Positions 14,501 to 27,313 of a stretch of DNA of 64,000 nt are shown here, one piece after another; the stretch's first letter is position 1; each line of letters opens with the position of its first letter. Source of the stretch: Agelas oroides. Its lineage: Eukaryota > Porifera > Demospongiae > Agelasida > Agelasidae. Made by a program: the position numbers and the translations under genes. Where the stretch lies: contig OX422205.1 in the NCBI GenBank assembly GCA_949130485.1, positions 3,888,415 to 3,952,414 of the forward strand, read 5' to 3'. The notes beneath the pieces were generated by a model that was given only the letters and a program-made list of their open reading frames with translations, ran no database searches and was not told where the DNA came from.

Positions 14501-17500
14501 TGACAAGTGCAGCTTTGTATACTGGAATCAAGTCCTGCATGTGCATGTCATGATACACAAGCTGCTGTCTACATGCGGAGAGTGACAGTGTGCTTGGGTA
14601 AAACATGTTAATTTTCTCGAGACTAGCACACAAAACCCACGTGTGAAAATTTCCGTGATTTCAAAAGTTCACGTGTTCAAATTTTCATGGTTCTTATTTC
14701 TGCGTTTTGGTGAAATTTGGACCTCACAAAAATTTCCCGCTATATGGTGGTCTTTATTGTCTTCCTTTCTTGCTGACAAGCCACATAAAAGCACCAAATA
14801 TGTGCAGACATAAACTGTACCTATGTAGAGATATGCACAGGTCAGTCTCAGTTCTAATCGCTTGACTGCTATCATCATTACTAGCTCATTAGCAATACAA
14901 ACCTACCAACTTTCTCTGAGTTTACAGCATTCAGATTCGGGAGGGCATCTGCTTTTTTCGCGGGTGGGAGATCTTCAGAATCAGATTGATGTTCATCTCG
15001 ACTGACTAGTTTCGTGATCGAGGGCAACTTGATATACCCTATCAAAGTGGTAAGTGTTTGGAATATATATATCCACAAATTCAGAGGCATTCATTGCAGA
15101 TTTAATCTCCAAAGAAAAGCTGTTCTTGTTCCACTCAAAGTTGTTTCTGTTGACAATTCCCTTATTGTGCAATATCATCCCCGGCATTAGCTCCCTTATT
15201 TCAACAAATTCCAGGCGAATAATCTTCTGAACTAATTTTTCCAGAATGGGCAGCAGCCCTTTGGCCATGAATGACCCCGCAGAAACAACAGAGAACTGTG
15301 ACACCCCTGGCACTGTTTCGAATGGGGCCACAACAAGTGGAACAGGTGTTAGATTTGGGGCGACAACTGGTGTGGGCTGTGCTGCAGGGGAAACCCCAAT
15401 ATGTCCTGATGTTGGTGCAACACTAGCCAGTAATGGCACCCATGATATGGCACTGGGAGGTGGGAGAACGCCCAATCCCCCCATTCCAGATCTTGACGCA
15501 TTCCAAGCTCCAGACACTGACACACCGCTAGGACTTAATTTACCACCAGATGTCCCTGTCGTACTTGACCCTAATATACCACCAACACCAGATTCCACAA
15601 CACCCCTGGAGGATGGTACGTCACCAGATCCTTGCACATACTTCACTGGATCCTTGCCTTCCACTGGATCCTTGCCTTCCACTGGATCCTTGCACTCCAC
15701 TGGGTGGCTGCAAACACGTAGTAGAATATCCTGCTCATACCAAATAGTTATCACCCTGTTTGCAGCCACAAGCTAATAACCTGCTTAACCAGCACTTTTC
15801 CCCTGCTTACACCAAGTACTTTCACCTCTGAACCACAAGAACTAATAACCTACTTGTACAAAGCACTGTTATCCTGCCTGTAGCCACAGGCACTACTTAT
15901 ATCAACCACCGCTGACCCTGCTTGTGGCAACAAGCATTACAGCCGTTAGCTTTCATAGTAAATGTCCTGCTTGCACCAGTGAACAGACGGTTATACCTAG
16001 GTCTTAAATGCTAGTTTGTGAACGTGGGATGTAACCTGCAAGCTTGGTTTACTCTGAGCGGCTATGTACATACCGCCCTCCTCCGAGTGTACTCCTGTTT
16101 GCCGACACAAACACCGCACTACCAACCACCACGTGTGTAACTACTTACATGTACGTAGCACCCACTTAAATACCTGTTTACAGCATACAAGCTGAACTAA
16201 TTCCCAGAACTGTAGAATATAAGATAATGAAACTATGCTGCGCCCACTCAGCACAACAGCAGCAGGGTTGCAGAAAATTGTATGAACAAATACGAAAGAA
16301 CTACCCACAAGAACCCTAACATAACACGACTTACCCGCACTGGTACTTGCACCAGGAATTGCATGAGGGGTGATACTTGATGGAATGATAGTAGCCAATA
16401 CTGACGTTCCAGCAGCCAACCTAGAGGTAGGGCTGACCACCGCTTGTGTCGACCGAGCTCCTCTGCGAAACCATCCTCAAATTGACAATGTATGTCTCGA
16501 CGATGAGCAACTGAAAAGACCGCAAACTTGCCATGATGAAAGCTGTCTTTCTACTGCAAGCAGCTGAGATACACACGACACCAATTGCACCTAGGTAACC
16601 ATCTGCGGGCTACAAGAGCTAGACTACAAAGCTCCAATCATTGGGCGGCCCTGCGCCCTGGCTCAGCCCAACCTCACAGCACATGCCTCTCTCCCAGTTA
16701 ACTACATTAAACCTTAAAACCTTTAGGGTGTATTGGTAGTTGTGCGTTCTAGTCACTTCTAGATGATTCTGTTTTTCCATTACTTGTTTTAATGTTGCTC
16801 CTCTCTTATGGTTTATTTTCGAAAATAGTGGTAGTGGTGGTCGTACTAGTTGCAGTGGTAGTGATGGTTGTACTAGTTGCAGTGGTAGTGATGGTCGTAC
16901 TAGTTGCAGTGGTAGTGATGGTCGTACTAGTTGCACTGGTAGTGGTGGTTGTACTAGTTGCACTGGTAGTGATGGTCGTACTAGTTGCACTGGTAGTGGT
17001 GGTCGTACTAGTTGCAGTGGTAGTGATGGTTGTACTAGTTGCAGTGGTAGTAGTGGTTGTACTAGTTGCAGTGGTAGTGATGGTTGTACTAGTTGCAGTG
17101 GTAGTGGTGGTCGTACTAGTTGCAGTGGTAGTGATGGTTGTACTAGTTGCAGTGGTAGTAGTGGTTGTACTAGTTGCAGTGGTAGTAGTGGTTGTACTAG
17201 TTGCAGTGGTAGTAGTGGTTGTACTAGTTGCAGTGGTAGTGATGGTTGTACTAGTTGCAGTGGTAGTGATGGTCGTACTAGCTGCAGTGGTAGTGGTGGT
17301 CGTACTAGTTGCACTGGTAGTGGTGGTTGTACTAGCTGCAGTGGTAGTGGTGGTTGTACAAGTCGTAGCAGTAGTAGTGGTTGTACTAGTTGCACTGGTA
17401 GTGGTGGTTGTACAAGTCGTAGCAGTAGTGGTGGTTGTACTAGTTGCACTGGTAGTGGTGGTTGTACAAGTCGTAGCAGTAGTGGTGGTCTGTGTGTCTG

Positions 17501-20500
17501 TGTGTCTGTTACTCAACATCTCACTTTGCACGTGATTATTCGTGCCACAAACGATACTAACCTTCTCAGTGGTGGATGAAGGTCGAAAATTTTAAGCAAT
17601 TTGCTCTGAAAATGCTTCGTTGCGAAGCTAGAGCGTTTCCTGTTGGTACGGCTACATGATAAGTCGGCCATTTTTTACTCCATGGAAAATGCGCATGCGT
17701 ATGAATCTGGACCACGTGGCTAGCGGCCATTTTGTTCTTGGGAGAGACATTCTTTGCGAGTTCGATTATTGGCCATTGGCAGTAAGTATGCCTCCAACAA
17801 AGGTATGCCCGCAGTGTAAAGCTGCTGTACCTGTAAGACGGAAGACATGTGAATGCTGTGATCATGTCTTTCCATCCAAACGAAAAGCAGAGTGTAATTT
17901 GCGAGAGAAAGCTATGAAACGTATGAGAGCAGTAGGATCAGATAGTGTGAAATCAGCTAGGAAAGCTAAAGATAAGTTGCACAAGGCCTGTGAAAGAGCG
18001 TCAGAAACTCATGAGCGAACTTTGCATAGGCAGGAGCAAACAGAATGCGCATGGCAAGCATGAGAGAGTCTGAAACCTTTGAGCAAACTGTGCAGAGGAG
18101 AGAGCGAGATAGAATGCACAAGGCAAGCATGAGAGAGTCTGAAACCTTTGAGCAAACTGTGGATAGGCAGGAACAAAACAGAATGCGTATGGCAAGCATG
18201 AGAGAGTCTGAAACCTTTGAGCAAACTGTGCAGAGGAAAGAGCGAGATAGAATGCACAAAGCAAGCATGAGAGCATCTGAAATACCAGATGAAGTGTTAT
18301 GTAGAAAACAGAGTAACAGAGAAGCTATGGCAAGCAACCGAAAGAGTAATGTGTCAGTAGAACATGTTATTTTGTCATTTCACCATGATATCAAGAATAC
18401 AATCACATGCACTGCTGCACCAAGGGTTTGGCACTTCAGTGCCTTTCATTGCAGTGGTAGTGGTGGTTGTACTAGTCGCAGTGGTAGTGGTGGTCGTACT
18501 AGTCATACTGGTAGTGATGGTCGTACCAGTTGCAGTGGTAGTGGTGGTCGTACTAGTTGCACTGGTAGTAGTGGTCGTACTAGTTGCAGTGGTAGTGATG
18601 GTCATACTAGCTGCAGTGGTAGTGATGGTTGTACTAGCTGCAGTGGTAGTGATGGTTGTACCAGTTGCAGTGATAGTGATGGTTGTACTAGCTGCAGTGG
18701 TAGTGATGGTTGTACTAGTTGCAGTGGTAGTGATGGTCGTACTAGTTGCACTGGTCGTACTAGTTGCAGTGGTAGTGATGGTTGTACTAGCTGCAGTGGT
18801 AGTGATGGTTGTACTAGTTGCAGTGGTAGTGATGGTCGTACTAGTTGCACTGGTCGTACTAGTTGCAGTGGTAGTGATGGTCGTACTAGTTGCACTGGTA
18901 GTGATGGTCGTACTAGCTGCAGTGGTAGTGATGGTCGTACTAGTTGCAGTGGTAGTGATGGTCGTACTAGTTGCAGTGGTTGTGGTGTGCATGCGAGTTA
19001 AATTCTGGAGTTAAATTCTGGTGTATGTGTCGCCGATGAGGCCTTACCTTGCTTCCAGGAAATTGTCTGTCATCAAATATGTGTAACTGGTATAGTTTTT
19101 TTTCTCTTAGATTTGCTTCTCACGTGTGAATTTTGCGATACATATATTACTACACATGGTAGTCTGTGCATAAATATTATGGAGCAGTATATTTATAAAC
19201 ATCAACCTCTTTTTCCTACATATACGTTCATTATACGTTGTTACAGATGCATTCATATACTATAGTTGTAAGACTGGTACGATACTGCTGGTAGTTGCAA
19301 TGATATTATACCATAGTTGCGTGTTGCAGATGCAGATGATACTAATCGCAACGTTTAGTAATTCCATGTGTACAAAAACTCAACAAGTACTCTACTCACT
19401 ACTATAGAGGTGAAAGGATAAATTAGTTTCCATGTTTTCGTCTTCAATGAATCGGCTGAACCCCGTGGTGCAATGCATCTAACAGCGCATCCGCTGACCT
19501 CTTTTGTCGCCTACTAGGGTTAGAGGCACCGGTAGTGGCAGTGGTGGTGGAGGTGCCAGTGAGAGTGGCCGTGGAGGAGGTTCCGATGTGAGTGGCACCA
19601 GCAGAGGTGCCAGTGGAAGGAGGTCCTGGTGGGAGTGGTTGTGGAGGAGGTCCCGGTGGGAGTGGTTGTGGAGGAGGTCCCGGTGGGAGTGGTTGTGGAG
19701 GAGGTTCTGGTGGTGGAGGTTACACCAAGAGTAGTATTTCTACTTCTCTGATATATTGGGGATTCACACCTGAGGAAGAAATGTACATGTCTGAATCAAT
19801 ACCATACCATAGAACAATACTGCTGTCCATCTGACAGCCAGCAGCATATAGACCGCTATAGGTGCTGTGAATGTCAAAATCATTGATCTCTGGATACTTA
19901 CTTTACTCTGAGTGAGTTGGACTTCCTCCGGAAACACCTGTAGGTGAATCACAGGCACTTTTATGGATATGGTGTCCCCCACTCAACTGCAGATTTTGGT
20001 CTAGCTTGTGGAAGGTGCGGCTTTGCCCCCTTGCGCCACACTTAGACTGAGACATGTCCCTCAGTTCATCTGTCGTGAACTTTGGGGTTATGCTCTTCTT
20101 CTCCATCAAGTCTGTGGCCACATCAACAGCCACACTGATGCTGTCCTTTCCAGCATTTTTCCCCAATTGTAGAAAGGCGCGGACCTGCATGTAAGGAGTT
20201 AAGATCAATAGCACTATCCAGTAAACACTGGGGATGTCAAGATATAGCCCAATAATGCAGAGCTCTACATACAACTATTAGATGGGCTAACTTTTGCTCT
20301 AACCTGGTGGCTGCTCTCAAACTTTTGGGCGAGATCAATCAGGTTGGTGGCAACCTTGTTCCAGTACTGGGCAGAGACTACCTCCGGGTTGAGTGGTACC
20401 TCACTGGGATAGCAAACTGGGAAAATCCCCAATTACAGACAGTGAACAGTTGAAGAATCCCAAAAGTGACTATTTATCAGCTTGGATTTCAGGTTTGTCG

Positions 20501-23500
20501 ACCTCAAAAATACAGGGTGACATGCCACCTTAAGTAATCAAGTATCCTTGTAATGACCCACCCAAAACTTACCACCATTTTTGGCGAGGGCGCTGAAGCT
20601 GTACACTTTCGGATCTTACGTAGTATGGGTATAGTCGAAAAGGTGTTCCCATGATGCCTCCGGAATAGAAACAAATCCGAGAAGTTTCCCCTCCAAGCTA
20701 TCAAAAGCTTGGTCGAGCCTGTCAGTTGTCAGTGAAGACAGGGAGATCCTTTCTTTCACGTCGCATACCACCGCTGGGAGTTTTCCAACGTATCCTGGTT
20801 CTGTGTGGAAACATACACCAAGGTCAGTCAGTTGGCAGTGGAAACGAAAGAATGGTAGACCTAATAGACAAGACTAGCCTGCACAACTGGTAGCGGTTAG
20901 CGCCAAGGAAGGAAACACTGTGTATGCGCACAACATTGGAAACGTTTCCTGTCGCTAGCCACTAGTCCACCCAAAACTTACTTACCATTTTTGGAGAGGA
21001 CGCTGAAGCTGTAAGCTTTCGGATCTTGCGTAGTATGGGTATAGTCAAAAAGGTGTTCCCATGATGCCTCCAGAATGGAAACAAATTCGAGAAGTTCCCC
21101 CTCCAAGCTATCAAAAGCTTGGTCGAGCCTGTCAGTTGTCAGTGAAGACAGGGAGATCCTTTCTTTCACGTCGCATACCACCGCTGGGAGTTTTCCAACG
21201 TATCCTGGTTCTGTGTGGAAATGCACACCAAGGTCAGTCAGTTGGCAGTGGAATGGTAGGCCTAATAGATAATGACCATGCTCACTACGTAGGTTTATAA
21301 CAGCCAACTTACCCACTTCATCAGGCAACACAACATGGGAAAGATGATTGGCCATAGCTGAAACGGCAAACAACTGAAGAAGGCACAGCAATGGGGAGAA
21401 AGAAACCACTATCACTGTCACACTGAATCCGCGCTAAACTGGGATCGGAAGGACAGGATTCACTTTAGTACAGTTTAAGTTCACTGTGTTTTGAACAGGC
21501 AACAACAAAGACTGATTTGAACTAAGTGCCTGCAGGCTAATTTCTGGAAAATAACAACAAAAAGACTGATTTGTCTTTACAATAATAATGCCACAAGCAA
21601 CAACAAAGACTGATTTGAACTAAGTGGCTGCAGGCTAATCACAGTTAGGAAAATTCCCTGTCGCAACTGACTTCAAGCAGTGATACAGCAACCTAAAATC
21701 TTGGCTGTTCACATGTGCATAGTCCACATTCACATGTACGCATTTGGTCACTTTTATCTTTTTTCCAACATTCCCTGCTAAGCCAAATGACCAAGCCAAT
21801 GAATTTGTCACAACAAAAGGCAGCTGTCTTAGACTGCTTTGGGGGAAAACTTCCTGCAACACAATGTGCGCCTCCCGCAGTACTTGGGCTGTTGGCAGAT
21901 TGTTTAAGGTTAAACGTGTCATCAGTGCCGATTGCTTAACTTCTATTAGTGACAAGGGCATGCCCTCTTCATCCGTAATGAAATAGCAGTCTGTAAATCC
22001 AAGGTAGTAACTAACTAACTTTGTAATTTACTTCATCAACTTCTCTAGCCTTGCAACTTCTACTGCACTTTGCAAGCTTTCAATAATCCTCTTGCTCCTT
22101 AATTATCATGAATGCATGGTTTCCTTCTGCTGAATAGGCAAGTGATTCTGCATCCACCAGTGTGAAAGTGATCTTTAAGGTGCTTTCCGATGTTGGTTCC
22201 ATCTCCGGACCGTATGACTCTAAGGAGCTTTCATTGACAAAAAGGAGCAAGGCCAGACTCCAACATACTAAATGTGCATTGTTCTCTTTGAGTCAGTCTA
22301 GCCATTCTAGTGAGCAGTGGTCTGTTGGCATTGTGAATGGTCTGCCCGTCAAGTAGACATGAAATGCCTGAATTCCAAGTTTCATAGCCATGCAGGCACT
22401 TCTTCCCTATGGTTGAATATCTTTCTTTTCGGGGAAGCAGCTTTTTACTATCTGGTGATCATTTACATTTTCATCTGTTTGGCTGAGTATATGGCTCCTA
22501 CAAGCCCGATCTGATGTGTCTGTCTGCAGTAAAAGTCTTTTATGAACTCAGGACTTCTCAAGACAGGGTCAGAGCAAAGGAGACCCTTCAGTTTCTGTTC
22601 GCATTCAGAAGTCCAAACAACACAAGTTGGGCAATCTTTGCAGATCCAGATCAGTCAATGGGATAACAATGGCTACAAAATCTGGTATAAAATTTCGGTA
22701 GTAGCCAGTGACTCCCAAGAATTCTTGTACCTGTTTCTTTATTTCTCATATTGGAAATGACATCAAGGCTTCGATTTTGGATTGTCAAGGTCACACCACT
22801 CCTTTTCCCATAATATGACCCAAATAAACATATTGTGCCTTTGCAAACTGGCACCTCTTTGGTTTAGCAGTCACTGCTCACAAACTTCCGTAACATGCTG
22901 TTGAGGGTGCTGTTAAATCTCTCTACAAGCCCATCTGTCTGAGGGTGGTATGGAGATGTATGGATTCATTGAATGTGGAGCAGTCACTGCTCACAAACTT
23001 CCGTAACATGCTGTTGAGGGTGCTGTTAAATCTCTCTACAAGCCCATCTGTCTGAGGGTGGTATGGAGATGTATGGATTCATTGAATGTGGAGCAGTCAC
23101 TGCTCACAAACTTCCGTAACATGCTGTTGAGGGTGCTGTTAAATCTCTCTACAAGCCCATCTGTCTGAGGGTGGTATGGAGATGTATGGATTCATTGAAT
23201 GTGGAGCAGCTGGTGAAGGTATCTCCTCCGGAATTCCCACACTGTAATCAGCAATGCAATGATGTGACTGGCTTCTGTACTGGGCAGGGCCAATGCCTCA
23301 GGATAGCAGGTGGCATAGTCAACAATGGTGAGCACAAACTGATTGCCCCTCCTGCTTTGAGGCAATGGTCCAACCAGGTCCATTGCAGCATAGGAATCAT
23401 CTCGGCCCTGGGTGGCTTCCGAGGAGTACCGCGCTGGCTCAGCTCACATGATCGACAGTAATGAGCAACATCTTTAAACACACCAGGCCAGTAGTAGCAC

Positions 23501-26500
23501 TCGATCAAGCATTTGGTTCTTTTTTTAGTCACTCCCAGGTGCCCGGCCATTGGCACTTCATGAACCAGCTTCAACACAACGTCTCGGCACTCCTTGGGCA
23601 AGACCAACTAGGTAGCTTCTTTTACTCCACCTTCTTCTGACCCTTGTGGCCTCCAGGTTCTGTACAACAACCCTTCTCGGTAATGAAACCACACCGAATT
23701 ACGCCTGTCTATCATCATTCCCTATCCGCCAATTCTCAAACATGACTCAACGACGGGTCAGCCTGCTGCCACGCTTTGATCTGTGCGGGTGAGGCCTTGA
23801 GACTGTCAGTATTTTCACCATCTACCCAATCTGCCTCTCTGCCTGCCTCCTCTCCTCCACTCAGATCACCTTTCTTACACAATCTACATAATGTATGAGC
23901 ATTTTGTTTGTAAGTTGTATCTGACACTTCCTTTATCATATGGCTTTCCCCTATGAACTGTGTCTTGAAGTGTCAATTGGACCTGGCCTTCTTTATCTGG
24001 AATACAGGTATTAAATGCTCAAATGATAATACCAAGTAGAACGGTTGATCAGAATGCTAGACCCACTTTTTGTTTTTCACCGGGGAGGGTCTGGTAAGTG
24101 GTAAATTATGAGACTAGCTCAAACCCAAGTCTACATGATTCCACAAGATTACTAACAATCCTGAAGCTAGTCATAATGGACTCAAGCACCAACAAGAGCT
24201 ACACAACTGACACAGATTTAACACACCTGTTCTTTCTCTTTCGATCTTATTTGCTGCTTCCTTCTGCACTACCGCATCGTAAGTTAATGCATGTACAGCT
24301 TTTAGATGTGCTTTCAAATTAGTTGAATATTTCCCAGAAACCTCCACACCACACAGGCGGCCTTCCAAGGTAGCAGCACTGTCAGCATCGCCCTCCACCA
24401 CACACATTTGACATATACTCTTGTCTTTACTCACATCATACACGAAGTGTTCCCAAACAGGGCTTGTCCTTGGTCGCCCAGGCTTGATGGGCGATGATTT
24501 GGGGCCAGACGGCTCACAACTTGTAGACTCTGACTCCGTAGACATTGGCGCCAAACTACATAGGTGGAATACGGTACGGCAAAGCTGGAGACAGCACACA
24601 ACTCTCAACTCTGACTGTTGGCAATACCCTGAGTGGCGCAGCACAGCTTCGTTACAATAAGGATGAAGTTATGCATACCACAGCAACCAATACTGGCCAC
24701 TCCAACAGTGATGAAAACTTTCACAAACGGATTTTAGCCGGTGACTTAACGATGGAAGAAATTGCACACGGGAACTTCTCCATTCTACACATGTGCAAAA
24801 TAAGTTATTATCCTAACCTTTGTACTATTGAAGCAGCTTCAGTCTATAGACTGAGAGTTGCGTGCGTGGTAAGTTCACCATGTTACTCATTCATGTCTGC
24901 TATTTTCTTACCCACCACCCACCTCCTGATCCATGTTCATGTAACTACACAACTGTCCTTTCCTAGTGTTACTCTGCATACCTTCAATCTTGTCTTCCTA
25001 CTTGAAATCTCTCTGAAAAGACTCCCAATCTTCCAGGCACTCTTGTGATGATCCCATCATGTTTCTTCAAAAGCTTCTGTGTGCTGAAATCTGTTTCACC
25101 ATACGCTAAATCTCATGGAGGCAGGAATTGGAGTAACCCTATGTAAAATAGATACTCCTACACTAAATCCCTCCTATATATTGGTGGGAAAAGGGTGAAC
25201 TTCTCACACTATATCCTGTCCTCATACATGTGTGTGGGAAAACATAATTTTATCCTAACCCGCCAGAAATGCAATGACACGGATGTCACACTCTTTGGAA
25301 ACGTCCATTACATTTCAGGTATACGCCTAGCATACACGCTCACACTGAAGTGTAAAAAAATTGACATTTCGAATTTTCTGAAGTAAAAATATACCCTTTT
25401 CCTGTTCATTTTTATTGGAAATTCACTTATTTTTGATGTTCTCTGCCCTAATGTCCGTAAATATTTAACAGATCGGTACAAAATAGGTACAAAAGTGTAC
25501 ACTACCGTATACAGTACAACATAAACTTCCGTGTTTACTTTTAACTCTGTGTGCTACGGAAATCAACATTGTGGCCGCCACACTATTCAAATACCTGACA
25601 ATGCTGTGTTGTCCCACCCCCCAGAAACACAGTAATAGTCTCTCTGTGGATGGATGGCAATGGCAACTTTAATGACCATATCAGCTAAAATTTAAAATGT
25701 AGTCAGATGCCATGAGAGCCCTTTCTGCCTGTTATTCATAATACTTTTTCTGTGCTTAGTGCAGAATGTGCAAATGTAGGCTGTTTCTTTGCCATCATTT
25801 CTTCTGCCCTCCCTCCCCTCACCCCCACCCTCACCCCCACCCCCACCCCCACCCCACTTCAACTTTCATCTTAGCTGGACCTGCCATTCACTCCATACAA
25901 AATGGTTCTCAGTAGATCTATTAATTTTGTGTAATCAGCCTACTCATGCTTGCATGTTAATGTGATGTTCAGAGTGCTTTTTTGTACAGATTTGGGTGTA
26001 CACCATCCCGGCTGCAGTTGGAGCTGCACTGGCTGTGGTTGCCTTTTGGTGGAATCGCCCACCCATCCCTCCCTCACCAAGTGCCCAACAAAAGAGCCAG
26101 CCATTCTTCAAGGGACTCAAGAAGGTGATATCACATTTTGAGATGAGCATGTCGATTGCAAGCCATCATGCTTAACTGTAGCCTCGTTCTCAGGCCACCC
26201 CAGATTTTATCTCGCAGCTGTGGAGAAAAATCCCGATTTTTCTCCACGGCTGCAAAAAATATCTGGGGGTGGCCTGGGAACGAGGCTAGCTTAACTGCAC
26301 TAATCATGCCCAGCTGCATAATTATAATGGTGGTAATGGTAGTGGTGGGTTGTTGATCATGGCTGTGATACTAGCATGCACTATCAGAACATAGTGCTTG
26401 TCTCCCACAAGAGATGTATAACTGCATTGGGTTTACAATGTGGAGAAGGCATGGGAAATCTTATGGGGCACAGGTTTAGACACAGAGGCTTATTCACATT

Positions 26501-27279
26501 CATATCTTCAGCTATTCCAGTGGAGAGGCAGGTTCTCTACCTTCAAAACCTAACTGAGCAATATGTGTGAAACATCCAGCAGCAACTATGTCTAGCTATC
26601 GGAAACACAGTTCTTTTGGAGCTGTGCTGCAAATCCATAACATATTAAGATTTCTTCTTTGTTTCTGCATACTGTCAGAACTGGTAGCAAGGAAGGCCTT
26701 TTAATGAGGCTAAAGCATAGGTACAAGCCTATTATACAAACCTATGAACTTAAACAGGGATCCTATACTTTGGTTTTTTTTTTTAAGTATGTGGGTTAGG
26801 TCATACCAATTTAATAACCAGCTTCTGACATTGCATGACAACTATCACTAGCCAGTAGCCGCATACATTAGCAAAATTCATTGCTAGTGTCAGTGTTGCG
26901 TCATACAGGACAGGTGCGGCATGAGTACGAAGTATGTGAGCAGGGACCAAAAACCAGTTCTTAACTTTGTGCCTGATGTATGTATTATTGTTATACTGGC
27001 TTTCTTGTGCATGTGATCAGGTGGTTACCAACTGTTCTTTCTGGGTACTGCTGACGGTCTGGGGCACAGCCGCAGGGATGTTTAATGCCCTCCTGACCCT
27101 ACTGGCTCAGGTCATCTGTCCGCATGGCTACTCTGACGTAAGCTCAGATTGAATAAGCTCAGTGTTCTAGTCCTATTTTTATCTCTAGTAGTGAGGGACT
27201 ATGCTTTGTTGCCACTACACTTTGTATACTTGTTCCCACCATGCACACACGCACGCATGCACACACATACCACACCACA

Positions 27280-27313
<34 letters not shown>

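Larger units (their letters stand above)
4496..25989 (+). other. giant 21.5-kb intron 4 of the transporter gene
   Basis: The donor gtatga follows exon 4 at 4496 and the acceptor tacag ends at 25989. Both junctions are phase 0, and the joined protein passes directly from the exon 4 segment to IWVYTIPA as in SLC49A3 relatives, so no exon appears to be missing. The other introns of the gene are 0.08-1.7 kb. Stretches without recognised features (4500-5700, 9640-10140, 10820-11290, 11940-12250, 13330-13780, 19020-19500, 24600-25800) hold non-coding or unrecognisably decayed sequence. Confidence 0.85.

Noticed and set aside
15246..15776. 176-residue + strand frame
   Set aside because: Antisense of the Pro/Gly/Ser-rich minus-strand frame; that strand carries the motif shared with other copies.
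16619..17535. 240-276-residue frames rich in Val, Thr or Leu/Pro
   Set aside because: Artefacts of a 27-bp repeat without stops; no unique sequence or start context supports a gene.
18364..19014. Val-rich, Thr-rich and Ser/Gly/Cys-rich frames
   Set aside because: Same minisatellite; the only real coding part here is the Helitron-like segment before 18430.
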